Assembly: GCF_019430885.1 (NCBI RefSeq)
Contig: NZ_JAHYBZ010000001.1
Location: forward strand, 744,001 to 808,000
Direction of reading: 5' to 3'
Origin: Roseomonas alba
GTDB lineage: Bacteria > Pseudomonadota > Alphaproteobacteria > Acetobacterales > Acetobacteraceae
Length of the DNA stretch: 64,000 bases
Shown: piece by piece, positions 26,379 through 34,873 of the stretch
How positions within the stretch are numbered: position 1 is the stretch's first letter
Layout of the letters: each line of letters starts with the position of its first letter
Made by a program: the position numbers and the translations under genes
Notes under the pieces: generated by a model
The model's database searches: none
What the model saw: the letters and a program-made list of their open reading frames with translations, nothing else
What the model was told of the DNA's origin: nothing

Positions 26379-26405
26379 CATTCCGATGCCGGGCGCATCG
26401 GAATG
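26379..26405. promoter_or_regulatory. 11-bp perfect inverted repeat before RND operon
   Basis: Arms CATTCCGATGC (26379-26389) and GCATCGGAATG (26395-26405) are exact reverse complements with a 5-nt spacer CGGGC. It ends 22 nt before the first RND start and just before its ribosome-binding site. It may be a repressor operator or a leader hairpin that gates translation. Confidence 0.55.
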
Positions 26406-26427
26406 GTCCGCATGGGGGAGCCTTGGC

Positions 26428-27528
26428 GTGAAGCCTCACTCTGTCGCCTACGCCGTGGCGGTGACGGCGTGCCTGTTTGCCTCCGGCACGGCGCCGGCCC
26501 AGACCGCCGCCGTGCCGGTCGAGGTCGCAGAGGTCCGGCTGGCCGATGTACCGGTCGCGCTGGAGGGCATCGGCACGGTGCAGGCTCTCAACGCGGTGAC
26601 GCTGCGGGCCCAGGTGGATGGCGTCCTGCAGGAGGTCCGCTTCCGGGAAGGGCAGGAGGTCCGGGCGGGGGACGTTCTCGCACAGATCGACCAGGGGCCC
26701 TACCAGGCCGCGCTCGACCAGGCCGTCGCGCGGAAGGCGCAGGACGAGGCGCAACTTCACAACGCCGAGCTCAACCTGGCGCGCTATGCCGATCTTGCGC
26801 GGGACGACTTCGCGTCGCGCCAGCAACTCGCGAACCAGCAGGCGCTGGTGGCGCAGCTCCAGGCGCAGGTGCGGGGGGACGATGCGGCCATCGCGACCGC
26901 GCGCATCCAGCTCGGCTACGCCACCCTGACCGCGCCCATCGGTGGCGTGACGGGATTCCGGCAGGTCGATGCGGGAAACCTGATCCGCGCGGCGGAGGGC
27001 ACGACGATCGTGGTGATCACCCAGGTCCAGCCCATCGCCGTCATCTTCACCCTGCCGGCCGAGACCCTGCCGGAGATCCGCCAAGCCATGGCGGCGGGGC
27101 CATTGCCTGTGACGGTCCTCGAACGGCAGGGCAGCCGGCCGTTGGGGGAGGGCACGCTGCTGCTGGTGAACAACCAGATCGAGACGGCCAGCGGGCAGTT
27201 GCAGCTCAAGGCCGAGCTGCCCAACCCGGACCGCGCATTGTGGCCGGGGCAGTTCGTCACGGTTCGGCTGACGCTGGGGACGGATCGCGGCGTGCCCACG
27301 GTGCCCTCGACAGCGATCCAGCGCGGGCCGGACGGCTACTGGCTGTATGTCGTGCGGCCGGACCGCACGGTCGCGGCGCAGAGCGTGCAGGTGCGGCGCA
27401 TGACCGGCGGCATCGCGGTGCTGGAGGGCGGTCCGCCGGCGGGGACGAGCGTCGTCACCGCCGGGCAGTACCGGCTGCAATCGGGCAGCCGCGTCATGAC
27501 GACCGCCGGCGGCCGTCCCACGCCATGA
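26428..27528 (+). CDS. RND efflux periplasmic adaptor (MdtA/AcrA type)
   Basis: 366 residues from GTG 26428, which has GGAG 7 nt upstream; a Sec signal (PHSVAYAVAVTACLFASGTA, ending PAQ) follows. The lipoyl halves are VTLRAQVDGVLQEVRF and YATLTAPIGGVTGFRQVD, around a short coiled coil with RQQLANQQALVAQLQAQ. The C-terminal beta-barrel has LPNPDRALWPGQFVTVRL. It bridges the inner-membrane pump to an outer-membrane channel. The stop overlaps the pump start by ATGA. Confidence 0.93.
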   Translation: MKPHSVAYAVAVTACLFASGTAPAQTAAVPVEVAEVRLADVPVALEGIGTVQALNAVTLRAQVDGVLQEVRFREGQEVRAGDVLAQIDQGPYQAALDQAVARKAQDEAQLHNAELNLARYADLARDDFASRQQLANQQALVAQLQAQVRGDDAAIATARIQLGYATLTAPIGGVTGFRQVDAGNLIRAAEGTTIVVITQVQPIAVIFTLPAETLPEIRQAMAAGPLPVTVLERQGSRPLGEGTLLLVNNQIETASGQLQLKAELPNPDRALWPGQFVTVRLTLGTDRGVPTVPSTAIQRGPDGYWLYVVRPDRTVAAQSVQVRRMTGGIAVLEGGPPAGTSVVTAGQYRLQSGSRVMTTAGGRPTP

Positions 27529-30500
27529 ACTTATCGGCCCCCTTCATTGCCCGGCCGGTGGCGACCATCCTGCTGATGGTCGCGCTGATCTTCCTCGGCG
27601 CCGTCAGCTATCCCCTGCTGCCCGTCGCGCCACTGCCGCAGGTCGATTTCCCGACCATCTCGGTCACGACCCAGCTTCCCGGCGCCAGCCCGGAGATCAT
27701 CGCGACATCGGTGACCGCACCGCTGGAGCGCCAGTTCGGGCAGATCCCGGGCGTGTCGACGATGACCTCCAGCAGCGTGCTCGGGACCAGCACGATCACC
27801 GTGCAGTTCGACCTGAGCCGCAACATCGACGGGGCTGCGCTCGACATCCAGTCGGCGATCAACCAGGCCGCCGGGCAACTGCCGGCGAACCTGCCCGCGC
27901 CGCCGCAATACCGGAAGATCAATCCCGCGGATGCGCCCATCCTCGTCCTCGCGGTGCAGTCGGATCTGCTGCCGCTGATCCAGGTGGACGACTACGCGGA
28001 ATCGATCCTGGCCGAGCATATCGGGCAGATCGCGGGGGTCGCTCAGGTCGGCGTCAACGGCCAGCAGAAGCCCGCGGTGCGCATCCAGATCGACACCGCG
28101 AAGCTCGCCTCGCTCGGCCTGTCACTCGAGGATGTGCGCACGGCGATCACCACCCTCACCACCGTCGCGCCGCAGGGGTCGCTGGAGCAGGCCACGCGCG
28201 ACTTCGTCATCTACGACAACGGCCAGCTCCTCACGGCGGCGCGCTGGAACGATGCGATCATCGCCTACCGCAATGGCGGGCCGGTGCGCGTGCGGGATAT
28301 CGGCCAGGCGGTGGACGCGGCGGAGAACCTGCGCCTCGCGGCCTTCGCCAACGGGCGGCCGGCGATCCTGCTGGCCGTCAGCCGCGTGCCGGGCGCCAAT
28401 GTCATCGCCACGGTCGAGCGCATCAAGGCCGCGCTCCCGGCCCTGCAGGCCGCGATCCCGCCCACCGTGACGGTCACGGTGCTGAGCGACCGGACGCAGA
28501 CGATCCGCGCGGCGGTCGCCGATGTGCAGCGGACGCTGCTGATCACCATCGGGCTGGTTGTGGCCGTCATCTTCGTCTTCCTGCGCAGCCTTCGCATGAC
28601 GGTCATTCCCGCCGTCTCGGTGCCGCTGGCGCTGGTGGCGACCTTCGCGGTGCTCTACGCGCTGGGATACAGCCTGGACAATCTGTCGCTGATGGCACTG
28701 ACCATCGCGGTCGGCTTCGTCGTGGACGACGCCATCGTGATGCTGGAGAACATCGAGCGGCACGCGCAGTCGGGGCTCGGCCCGCGAGAGGCCGCGCTGC
28801 GCGGATCGGGGGAGATCGCCTTCACCATCGTCTCGATCAGCATCTCGCTGGTCGCGGTGTTCATCCCGCTGTTCCTGATGCCCGGCATCGTCGGGCGGCT
28901 GTTCCGCGAATTCGCGGTGACGGTCACGGCGACCATCCTGGTCTCGGTCATCGTGTCCCTGACGCTTACGCCCATGATGGCGGCGCGCATGCTGCGGGCG
29001 GATCACGCGGGGACGCGGCATGGCAGGCTCTACCGCCTGTCCGAGCGCGGCTTCGAGGCGTTGCAGGACGGGTATCGGCGTCTGCTCGACATCGCGCTCG
29101 GCCACCGCCTGGTGATGCTGGCGGTCTTCTTCGCGACCATCGTCGCGACGGGGATCGCCTTCGCGCGCATCCCGAAGGGGTTCTTTCCGCAGCAGGATAC
29201 GGGGCTGATTCTCGGTACCATCCAGACCTCGCCGCAGACCTCCTTCGCTGAGATGGAGCGGATCTCCCTGCGGCTCGCGGCCATCGTGCAGCAGGCCCCG
29301 GAGGTGGCGAGCGTGGGGCTGAGCCTGGGCAGTGGCGCCGGGCTGACGGAGAATCAAGGGCGGATGTTCATCAGCCTGAAGCCGCGCGACGAGCGCGACG
29401 CTTCGGCCGGGGTAATCATCCGGCGCCTCGCGCCCCAGCTTGAGGCGGTGCCGGGGGCCAGGACCTATCTGCAATCGGTGCAGGACATCAATGTCGGCGG
29501 GCGGCTCGCCAGCACGCAGTACCAGTACACGCTGCAGGATGCGGATGCGGCGCAACTCGATCTCTGGGCACCGCGCATCTTCGCGGCCCTCGGGGCGCTC
29601 CCGCAGCTTCGCGACGTTGCGACCGACCAGCAGACCGGCGGGACGACCCTCGACATCGCGATCGACCGCGATGCGGCGGGGCGCTACGGCATCACGCCGC
29701 TGCAGATCAACAACACGCTGTATGACGCCTTCGGCCAGCGCCAGGCCGCGCAGTACTTCACCCAGACCAACTACTACCATGTGGTGCTCGAGGCGCTGCC
29801 GGCGATCCAGGCGGCGCCGAATGCGCTCCAGCAGATCTTCATCACCTCGCCGCTGACGGGGACGCAGGTGCCGCTGTCTTCACTCGCGCGGTGGAGCGCG
29901 GCGCCGACCAGGCCGATCGCGATCAACCACCAGGCGCTGTTCCCCTCGGTGACGATCAGCTTCAACCTGGCACCCGGCGTCGCGCTGAGCGAGGCGGTCG
30001 CCGCGATCGGCCAGGCCGTCGCGCAGTTGCAGGCGCCCGGTGGCCTGCTGACCAGCTTCCAGGGCAATGCGCAGGCCTTCCAGTCCTCTCTGGCCAGCGT
30101 GCCGCTACTGATCCTGGCCGCGCTGGTCGTTATCTACATCGTGCTCGGCATCCTCTACGAATCCTTCGTCCATCCGCTGACCATCCTGTCGACGCTGCCC
30201 TCGGCCGGGCTCGGGGCGGTGATCGTGCTGTGGGCGGGGGGATTCGATTTCGACATCATCGCAATGATCGCGGTGATCCTGCTGATCGGCATCGTGAAGA
30301 AGAACGGCATCATGCTCGTCGACTTCGCCCTGGCTGCGGAGCGCGACGAGGGCAAGTCGCCGGCCGAGGCCATCCGCGAAGCCTGCCTGCTGCGCTTCCG
30401 CCCCATCCTGATGACGACGGCTGCGGCGTTGCTCGGGGCCCTGCCGCTGATGCTCGCCCAGGGGACGGGGGCGGAGCTTCGCCGCCCCCTCGGCTTCGCC

Positions 30501-30635
30501 ATCGTCGGCGGGCTCGCGGTCAGCCAGCTGCTGACGCTGTTCACGACGCCGGTGGTGTATCTCTATCTCAACCGGCTCCAGCTGCGCGGGAAGGCGCGGA
30601 GCCCGGTGCTCGAAGGCGGGCTCCGGTTGCCGTGA
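27525..30635 (+). CDS. RND multidrug efflux transporter (MdtB/MdtC type)
   Basis: 1036 residues, the full family length, with 12 membrane segments and two large periplasmic loops. The proton-relay Asp pair is in GFVVDDAIVMLENIERH (about 400) and the matching Lys in GIVKKNGIMLVDFAL (about 924). The N-terminus FIARPVATILLMVALIFLGAVSYPLLPVAPLPQVDFP (shortened here to its FIARPVAT start in essence) fits MdtB/MuxB. E. coli mdtABC encodes two different RND subunits; here only one is present, and no outer-membrane channel follows. Confidence 0.93.
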   Translation: MNLSAPFIARPVATILLMVALIFLGAVSYPLLPVAPLPQVDFPTISVTTQLPGASPEIIATSVTAPLERQFGQIPGVSTMTSSSVLGTSTITVQFDLSRNIDGAALDIQSAINQAAGQLPANLPAPPQYRKINPADAPILVLAVQSDLLPLIQVDDYAESILAEHIGQIAGVAQVGVNGQQKPAVRIQIDTAKLASLGLSLEDVRTAITTLTTVAPQGSLEQATRDFVIYDNGQLLTAARWNDAIIAYRNGGPVRVRDIGQAVDAAENLRLAAFANGRPAILLAVSRVPGANVIATVERIKAALPALQAAIPPTVTVTVLSDRTQTIRAAVADVQRTLLITIGLVVAVIFVFLRSLRMTVIPAVSVPLALVATFAVLYALGYSLDNLSLMALTIAVGFVVDDAIVMLENIERHAQSGLGPREAALRGSGEIAFTIVSISISLVAVFIPLFLMPGIVGRLFREFAVTVTATILVSVIVSLTLTPMMAARMLRADHAGTRHGRLYRLSERGFEALQDGYRRLLDIALGHRLVMLAVFFATIVATGIAFARIPKGFFPQQDTGLILGTIQTSPQTSFAEMERISLRLAAIVQQAPEVASVGLSLGSGAGLTENQGRMFISLKPRDERDASAGVIIRRLAPQLEAVPGARTYLQSVQDINVGGRLASTQYQYTLQDADAAQLDLWAPRIFAALGALPQLRDVATDQQTGGTTLDIAIDRDAAGRYGITPLQINNTLYDAFGQRQAAQYFTQTNYYHVVLEALPAIQAAPNALQQIFITSPLTGTQVPLSSLARWSAAPTRPIAINHQALFPSVTISFNLAPGVALSEAVAAIGQAVAQLQAPGGLLTSFQGNAQAFQSSLASVPLLILAALVVIYIVLGILYESFVHPLTILSTLPSAGLGAVIVLWAGGFDFDIIAMIAVILLIGIVKKNGIMLVDFALAAERDEGKSPAEAIREACLLRFRPILMTTAAALLGALPLMLAQGTGAELRRPLGFAIVGGLAVSQLLTLFTTPVVYLYLNRLQLRGKARSPVLEGGLRLP

Positions 30636-30658
30636 GCGTGGGCGGGCGGTTGCCACGC
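30636..30658. terminator. Possible terminator after RND operon
   Basis: GCGTGG (30636-30641) pairs with CCACGC (30653-30658) directly after the stop codon. There is no T-run, and a second small stem (GGCCC/GGGCC) follows. A weak candidate. Confidence 0.3.
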
Positions 30659-30720
30659 GGCCCGTCAGGGGCCAGCATTCGCGACCCGTCCGCCGATGCT
30701 GCCATCAGGGATTCCTCATC

Positions 30721-31917
30721 ATGAACGATGCCACGCAAGCCCGCCTTCGCGCGCTCCAGCCGGAGCTGGTCGCGATCCGGCGGGACATCCACGCCCACCC
30801 AGAGATGGGGATGGAGGAGGTCCGCACCTCGGCCCTGGTGGCGCGGACGCTGCGCGGCTGGGGGCTCGACGTGACCGAGGGTGTTGGCAAGTACGGCGTC
30901 GTGGCGACGCTGAAGGGCCGGCAGCCGGGCCAGCGCGCGATCGGGTTGCGGGCGGACATGGACGCGCTGTCCATCACCGAGGCGACGGGACTGCCGCATG
31001 CCTCGACGACTCCCGGCGTGATGCATGCCTGCGGGCATGACGGGCACACGACGATGCTGCTCGGCGCGGCGAAGATGCTGGCGGATGACCCGGATTTCGG
31101 CGGCACCGTGCATTTCATCTTCCAGCCCGCCGAGGAAGGGCGCGGCGGCGCCAAGGCGATGCTCGCGGATGGACTGTTCGAGCGCTTCCCGGTGGATGCG
31201 GTGTATGGCCTGCACAACAAGCCCAACCGTCCGCTCGGCACCTTTGCCATCCAGCCCGGGCCGGCGATGGCGGCAGGCGACCGTTGGGTGGTGACCTTCC
31301 GCGGCACCGGCGGGCATGGCGGGTCGACGCCGCACATGGCGACGGACGTCACGGTGCTGACGGCGCAGTTCATCCTGGCCGTGCAGACCATCGTCTCGCG
31401 CAACGTCGCGGCGATCGACGCGGCGGTGATCAGCGTCGGCGCCATCCATGGCGGATCGCTGGCCTCGACCAACGTCATGCCGTCGGAGATGGTGATCGGC
31501 GGCACCGCACGGTCCTTCACCGAGGCCGTGCGCGACACGATGGAGCGGCGCATGCGCGAACTCGCGGCGGGGCTCGCCACGTCCTTCGGCTGCACCGCGG
31601 AGGTCGAATACCTTCGCCGCGGCACCGCGCTGGTCAACCACGTCGAGCAGACCGAGATCGCGGTCAAGGCAGCGACGGCGGTGGCAGGGGCGGAGCAGGT
31701 GACCGGCAATGCGGGACCGGTCACCGGCGGGGAGGATTTCTCCCTGATGCTGAAGGCGCGTCCCGGGGCCTTCATGTTCATGGGCATCGGTGCGGGCGGG
31801 CCGAGCTCGGAAGGGCTGCACACGCCGACCTACGACTTCAACGACGACGCCATTCCGCATGGGGTGGCGTATTGGCTGAGCCTGGTCCGGCAGGAGCTCG
31901 GGTCGGTAGGCGGCTGA
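30721..31917 (+). CDS. M20-family amidohydrolase (hippurate/indoleacetyl-amino-acid hydrolase type)
   Basis: 398 residues. Metal-binding features are RADMDALSITE (about 79-89), HACGHDGHTTMLLGAAKML (about 101-119) and QPAEEGRGGAKAML with the catalytic Glu. The middle dimerisation domain holds GGHGGSTPHMATD, and the C-terminus has PVTGGEDFS with another ligand region. The family removes acyl groups from N-acyl amino acids in the cytoplasm. ATG 30721 has AGGGA about 10 nt upstream. It ends before a strong hairpin. Confidence 0.92.
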   Translation: MNDATQARLRALQPELVAIRRDIHAHPEMGMEEVRTSALVARTLRGWGLDVTEGVGKYGVVATLKGRQPGQRAIGLRADMDALSITEATGLPHASTTPGVMHACGHDGHTTMLLGAAKMLADDPDFGGTVHFIFQPAEEGRGGAKAMLADGLFERFPVDAVYGLHNKPNRPLGTFAIQPGPAMAAGDRWVVTFRGTGGHGGSTPHMATDVTVLTAQFILAVQTIVSRNVAAIDAAVISVGAIHGGSLASTNVMPSEMVIGGTARSFTEAVRDTMERRMRELAAGLATSFGCTAEVEYLRRGTALVNHVEQTEIAVKAATAVAGAEQVTGNAGPVTGGEDFSLMLKARPGAFMFMGIGAGGPSSEGLHTPTYDFNDDAIPHGVAYWLSLVRQELGSVGG

Positions 31918-31977
31918 GTCCAGGCGCCTGGCTGGTTCCGCTGCGGAGCTTGCCCGAGATCACGGTGATGGTCGAGC

Positions 31978-32000
31978 GGGGGAGGGCTCTTCCCTCCCCC
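31978..32000. terminator. Bidirectional terminator hairpin
   Basis: GGGGGAGGG (31978-31986) and CCCTCCCCC (31992-32000) form a perfect 9-bp stem with loop CTCTT between convergent genes. Downstream, 32013-32040 (CATCTGCGGGGCATGGGGC, then GGATTCC) resembles the tail of the hairpin-repeat module and may be a relic of it. Confidence 0.6.
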
Positions 32001-32089
32001 GGAGCCCCTCTCCATCTGCGGGGCATGGGGCAAGGATTCCAGCCCGGACGTAAGCGGCCGTGCGGCACGCGGGCCGCGCCCCGTGCGGC

Positions 32090-33682
32090 TCAGGCGGGCC
32101 GGACATCCTGGGCGAGGGTCATCTCATCCGCGCGCGGCGTGTGCGCGAGGCCCTGACGCATGGCCCAGATGTTCTTCTGGATGTGCAGCGGGATCCAGGC
32201 GACGTCCTGGGCGGCGATGCGCGTCGCCTGCTGGAACAGCTTCTCCCGTTCGGCGTCATCGGCGGTGCCGAGCGCGCGCGCGACAGCGGCATCGAATTCA
32301 GGATTGGAGTAGCCGGAGCGGTTCACCGTGCCCCAGCCGCGCGCGACATCCCGCGTGCCGAGCAGCCCGCGAAGCCCGGCCGAGGGCTCGCCACTGGAAT
32401 TCGCCCAGCCGCCGAGCGGGATGGAGGTGTCCATGCGCGCGTTGCGCTGGGCGAAGGCCGCATAGGGCATGGTGTCGATGCGCGCCTTGATGCCGATGCG
32501 GGCCCACATCTGCCCAACGCTCTGCGCGATCGGGCCGTCGTTCACATAACGGTCGTTCGGACCGTGCAGGGTGATGGTGAAGCCCTGCGGATAGCCGGCC
32601 TCGGCGAGCAGACGACGGGCCTGGTCGGGATCGTAGGCCGGCGCGGCGAGGTCCGGGACGTTGCCGAAGGTGCCCGGCGGCATGAATTGGCCGGTCGGGA
32701 TCGCGGCGCCCGCCATGATGCGTTCGGCGATGGCCGGGCGGTTGATGGCGATGGACAGCGCCTGCCGGACCCGCAGGTCACGCAGCGGATTGACGGGCAG
32801 GGGTTCGCCGTTCGGCCCGGCGACATAGGGGCTGTTCTCGCGGAAATCGGGGCGGAGATAGACCGAGCGCAGGCTGACCGTCTCCGAGAGGGTGAACTGC
32901 CGTTCGCTGCGCAGCCGCGCGAGGTCGGTGGTCGGCACCGCGTCGATGAAGGCGATGTCGCCGGCGCGGAGTGCCGCGACGCGCGACCCGTCATTGCCGA
33001 TGAAGCGGTAGTCGACGGTGGACCAGGCCGGCTTGGGGCCCCAGTAGTCGGGGTTGCGTTCCATCTCGGCGCGTTCGCCGTGGCGGTAGCTGCGCAGGCG
33101 GAAGGGGCCGGTGCCGATCACCGCGCGGCCGCTGTTGAAGTCGCCGGTCTGGCTGGTGTCGTCGCCGAGGCCGCTCCAGAGGATGACGATCTGCGACAGA
33201 TCCGCGGGCAGCAGCGGATAGACGCCGTCCGTGCGGAAGCGGATGGTGTGGTCGTCGACGATCTCGCTTGCCTTGATGGCGCGGGTGAAGACCGCGAAGG
33301 AGCCGGGGCTGTTCACCACCTTCGGCACGCGCTCGAGCGTGTAGACCACGTCGCGCGCGGTGAAGGGTGCGCCGTTGTGAAAGGTGACGCCGGTGCGGAG
33401 CTTGAACTCCCAGGTGCTCTCATCGACCAGGCGCCAGGATTCCGCAAGGCCGGGCACGAGGCGCGCCTGCGCGTCGCGATGCACGAGCCCGTCGAAGAAG
33501 TGCTGCGCGAGCGCGCTGTTCGGCGTGAGCGTGTGATACTGCGGATCGAGCGAGGTCGGGATCGCGCCCACGGCCAGGGCGAGCGCCGCGCCGGCTTCCG
33601 CGGCCCGGACCTGTGGCGCGGCGATGGGAAGCGTGGCGGCCGTGAGGAGAAGCGTACGTCTGGTCGCGAGATGCATCGCCAT
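32090..33682 (-). CDS. ABC transporter substrate-binding protein, family 5 (orphan)
   Basis: 530 residues from ATG 33682, preceded by AAGGG. A signal sequence (RRTLLLTAATLPIAAPQVRA) directs it to the periplasm. Family 5 features are AIPTSLDPQYHTLTPNSALA, the stretch DESTWEFKLRTGVTFHNGAP, FTARDVVYTLERV and PDQARRLLAEAGYPQGF. Unlike the importer at 4977, no permease or ATPase gene accompanies it, so it must use a transporter encoded elsewhere. It follows the LysR gene on the same strand after 130 nt. Confidence 0.9.
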   Translation of the reverse strand: MAMHLATRRTLLLTAATLPIAAPQVRAAEAGAALALAVGAIPTSLDPQYHTLTPNSALAQHFFDGLVHRDAQARLVPGLAESWRLVDESTWEFKLRTGVTFHNGAPFTARDVVYTLERVPKVVNSPGSFAVFTRAIKASEIVDDHTIRFRTDGVYPLLPADLSQIVILWSGLGDDTSQTGDFNSGRAVIGTGPFRLRSYRHGERAEMERNPDYWGPKPAWSTVDYRFIGNDGSRVAALRAGDIAFIDAVPTTDLARLRSERQFTLSETVSLRSVYLRPDFRENSPYVAGPNGEPLPVNPLRDLRVRQALSIAINRPAIAERIMAGAAIPTGQFMPPGTFGNVPDLAAPAYDPDQARRLLAEAGYPQGFTITLHGPNDRYVNDGPIAQSVGQMWARIGIKARIDTMPYAAFAQRNARMDTSIPLGGWANSSGEPSAGLRGLLGTRDVARGWGTVNRSGYSNPEFDAAVARALGTADDAEREKLFQQATRIAAQDVAWIPLHIQKNIWAMRQGLAHTPRADEMTLAQDVRPA

Positions 33683-33812
33683 GGGCCCTTCTTTGTCGCC
33701 GCTGTCGAAGCAAGAAATGCGCCGCGATGGGCGCTGCAGTGTCAAGGGTGACCGGCACGGGAGTCCTCGGTGGCCGGGCATCTGGCGCAACCGTGATGCT
33801 TCGGCGGGCGTC

Positions 33813-34709
33813 CTAACGGCAGACTGCGCGGCCAACTTCCAGCAGTTCCTCCACGAATAGCGCGGCGAGATTCGGCAGCGGCCGCTGCCGTGACGTCAGG
33901 ATGCGCGCCGGCAGGGGAACCGAGGGCAGGAAGGGCCGTGTCTCCATGCCCTGGGCGCGTGCCGCCATGACCGCATAGCCATCAAGCACCGTCACGCCCA
34001 CGCCGGCCTGCGCCAACGCGCAGGCGACGGAGGACTGGTTCACCTCGACGGCGACGCGAAGTTCGACATCCGCATCCTCGAAGGCGCGGGCGACGAGCTG
34101 GCCGGCCGGCAGGTGGCGTGCGACCGCGATGATGGGCTGGTCGGCGAGGTCGGCCGGCGTCAGCGCGTCGCGCGCGCAGAGCGGATGGTCGCGCGCCAGC
34201 ACGCAGCCGAGCGACAGCACGGCGAGGTCGTGGACCGAGACGCGCGGATCGCCGACATGGCCGATGACCATGCCGATGTCGACGCGATGGTCGGCGACCA
34301 GGGTCGCGGCTTCCAGCATCGTCATGATGCGCATGGTCACCGTCACCTCCGGCCGGGCTTCGCGGAAGGCGCGGATGGCCTCGGGCACCAGGCTGTGCGC
34401 GAGGGTCGGCGTGACGGCGAGGCGCAGCAGGCCCGACCGCCCGGCGCGCAGATCCCCCGCCAGGCGCTGCACCACGTCGAGGGCGGCGAAGGCGTTGAGC
34501 GTCTCGGGGAAGAGGGAATGCGCCTCGGTGGTTGGCAGCAGGCGCTTCTTGGCGCGCACGAAGAGTTTGAAGCCGAGCCGGTCCTCCGCCTGTTGCAGCA
34601 TCTTGCTGACGGCGGGCTGGGAGATGCGCAGCGCATCGGCGGCGGCGGTGACGCTGCCGCGCTCCATGACCTGGCGGAAGACCTCCATTTCGCGAAGGCT
34701 CAGGATCAT
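33813..34709 (-). CDS. LysR-family transcriptional regulator (GbpR/CbL-like effector domain)
   Basis: 298 residues. The winged helix at the N-terminus (MEVFRQVMERGSVTAAADAL, then ISQPAVSKMLQQAEDRLGF) is standard, and the effector domain follows from about residue 90. It is divergent from the CoA-transferase operon across 164 nt and probably activates it in response to a pathway metabolite. A T-N11-A palindrome lies 11 nt upstream of its start. Confidence 0.92.
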   Translation of the reverse strand: MILSLREMEVFRQVMERGSVTAAADALRISQPAVSKMLQQAEDRLGFKLFVRAKKRLLPTTEAHSLFPETLNAFAALDVVQRLAGDLRAGRSGLLRLAVTPTLAHSLVPEAIRAFREARPEVTVTMRIMTMLEAATLVADHRVDIGMVIGHVGDPRVSVHDLAVLSLGCVLARDHPLCARDALTPADLADQPIIAVARHLPAGQLVARAFEDADVELRVAVEVNQSSVACALAQAGVGVTVLDGYAVMAARAQGMETRPFLPSVPLPARILTSRQRPLPNLAALFVEELLEVGRAVCR

Positions 34710-34720
34710 AACTTCAGACC

Positions 34721-34741
34721 ATGATCTCTGTCGGAAATCAT
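34721..34741. promoter_or_regulatory. LysR-type binding site (ATGAT-N11-ATCAT)
   Basis: Arms ATGAT (34721-34725) and ATCAT (34737-34741) are 11 nt apart, which gives the classic T-N11-A LysR box with symmetric arms. It lies in the shared gap between the LysR gene and the CoA-transferase operon, close to the LysR start, as expected for autoregulation and divergent activation. Confidence 0.6.
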
Positions 34742-34873
34742 ATTTGAGCGCATGAGCGAAGGCTGGGCAAATCGCAGCAGATGCGGCTCCGAAGAGTCGC
34801 CCGTGGAGGAATCGATGCCAGGATCGGAAAGCGCCGCCCGTTCGTCCCTGTTGTGCGACACCGGAGCGCGGTG

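Noticed and set aside
28122..29780. 552-codon minus-strand open frame inside the RND transporter gene
   Set aside because: The RND protein is intact on the plus strand with all catalytic residues; the antisense product has no recognisable domain.
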